Below, piece after piece: positions 63,776 through 64,000 of a stretch of 64,000 nucleotides of DNA. Both the position numbers and the translations under genes were made by a program. The stretch covers positions 3,624,001 to 3,688,000 of the forward strand of contig NZ_CP053021.1 of NCBI RefSeq assembly GCF_013001025.1. Reading direction: 5' to 3'. Positions within the stretch are counted from its first letter, which is position 1. Each line of letters begins with the position of its first letter. This DNA is from Sphingobium yanoikuyae. GTDB taxonomy: Bacteria; Pseudomonadota; Alphaproteobacteria; Sphingomonadales; Sphingomonadaceae. Below the pieces are notes generated by a model. It worked only from the letters and a program-made list of their open reading frames with translations, was not told the DNA's origin and did not search any database.

Positions 63776-64000
63776 ATGATGGTGACAGCGGCTGGCGAGC
63801 TTCGGTTTCGCTTTCGATTGCTCGGCGATTTCCGCCTGATCGACGAGGCGGACGGACGCGACCACAGCCCGCGCAGCCGCAAGGCCTGTGCCCTGCTCGC
63901 CCATCTCGCGCTGGAATCCGACCGCCGCGCCAGCCGCGACCGGCTGGTCGGCCTGTTGTGGAGCGACCGGGGCGAGGTGCAGGCGCGCGCCAGCCTGCGC
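63776..64000 (+). CDS. SARP/BTAD-like transcriptional regulator, N-terminal part
   Basis: 75 codons from an ATG at 63776 to the window edge. The text FRLLGDFRLIDEADG, SRKACALLAHLAL and RDRLVGLLWSDRGEVQARASLR is the winged-helix DNA-binding start of SARP-type activators, in which the helix after SRKxxALLAYLAL recognises DNA. In sphingomonads such domains are often fused to TPR or other output domains; the rest lies outside. It is not clear whether it belongs to the arabinose locus. Confidence 0.7.
   Translation, partial: MMVTAAGELRFRFRLLGDFRLIDEADGRDHSPRSRKACALLAHLALESDRRASRDRLVGLLWSDRGEVQARASLR

Overview
The window is high-GC, gene-dense chromosomal DNA from an alphaproteobacterium of the sphingomonad group, most likely Sphingobium or a close relative. 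This is inferred from the rpoB/rpoC protein sequences, the Caulobacter/Sphingomonas-type TonB receptor, a possible EcfG-type promoter and the style of the arabinose catabolic genes; no 16S gene is present. I see no phage, insertion sequence, CRISPR array or other mobile element.

Layout. 1-8.2 kb: housekeeping and envelope quality control: a partial CoA-binding protein (-), an exported protein of unknown function, a GNAT acetyltransferase, an Mrp/ApbC Fe-S carrier (-), the membrane protease-modulator pair hflK-hflC, a DegP/HtrA protease and a HerA-like ATPase. 8.2-13.3 kb: an MFS exporter overlapping cysK, a SleB-type cell-wall hydrolase and a Tat-exported PLP enzyme. 13.3-22.2 kb: rpoB-rpoC with a structured leader and strong terminators. 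22.3 kb: tRNA-Gln(CTG). 22.5-29.9 kb: a TetR repressor and an RND tripartite efflux operon that share a palindromic operator, with a long leader holding a possible 11-codon peptide. 29.9-30.8 kb: nitroreductase and a small predicted gene. 31.0-41.0 kb: a potassium island, small ORF-kdpF-kdpA-kdpB-kdpC-kdpD-kdpE, converging on kup. 41.2-47.4 kb: a small membrane protein, a trimodular GH18/deacetylase/glycosyltransferase, a PDZ protein and a two-component system, apparently one operon. 47.7-63.7 kb: an L-arabinose/arabinan utilisation locus. 63.8 kb to the edge: the start of a SARP-like regulator.

How the arabinose locus works (inference from families): a TonB receptor imports oligosaccharides; a GH43 endo-arabinanase-like enzyme, a second GH43 with an AbfB-like tail, a GH51 arabinofuranosidase and an unclassified (alpha/alpha)6 glycosidase release L-arabinose in the periplasm; a periplasmic mutarotase and a FucP-type symporter bring the sugar in; a Gfo/Idh dehydrogenase, an SMP-30 lactonase and an AraD1/FAH-fold enzyme start non-phosphorylative oxidation. 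Arabonate dehydratase and ketoglutarate-semialdehyde dehydrogenase are not in the window. A GntR/FadR-type regulator is encoded within the locus, and a 17-bp palindrome recurs at three of its promoter regions.

Most notable non-genic signals: an 18-bp motif present three times with one variable base, in different frames and strands; the TetR operator triad; the arabinose-locus palindrome; a perfect terminator-like hairpin inside kdpC next to a patch of atypical codons; a T6 hairpin in the rpoB leader; and an orphan LacI-type palindrome between two convergent genes.
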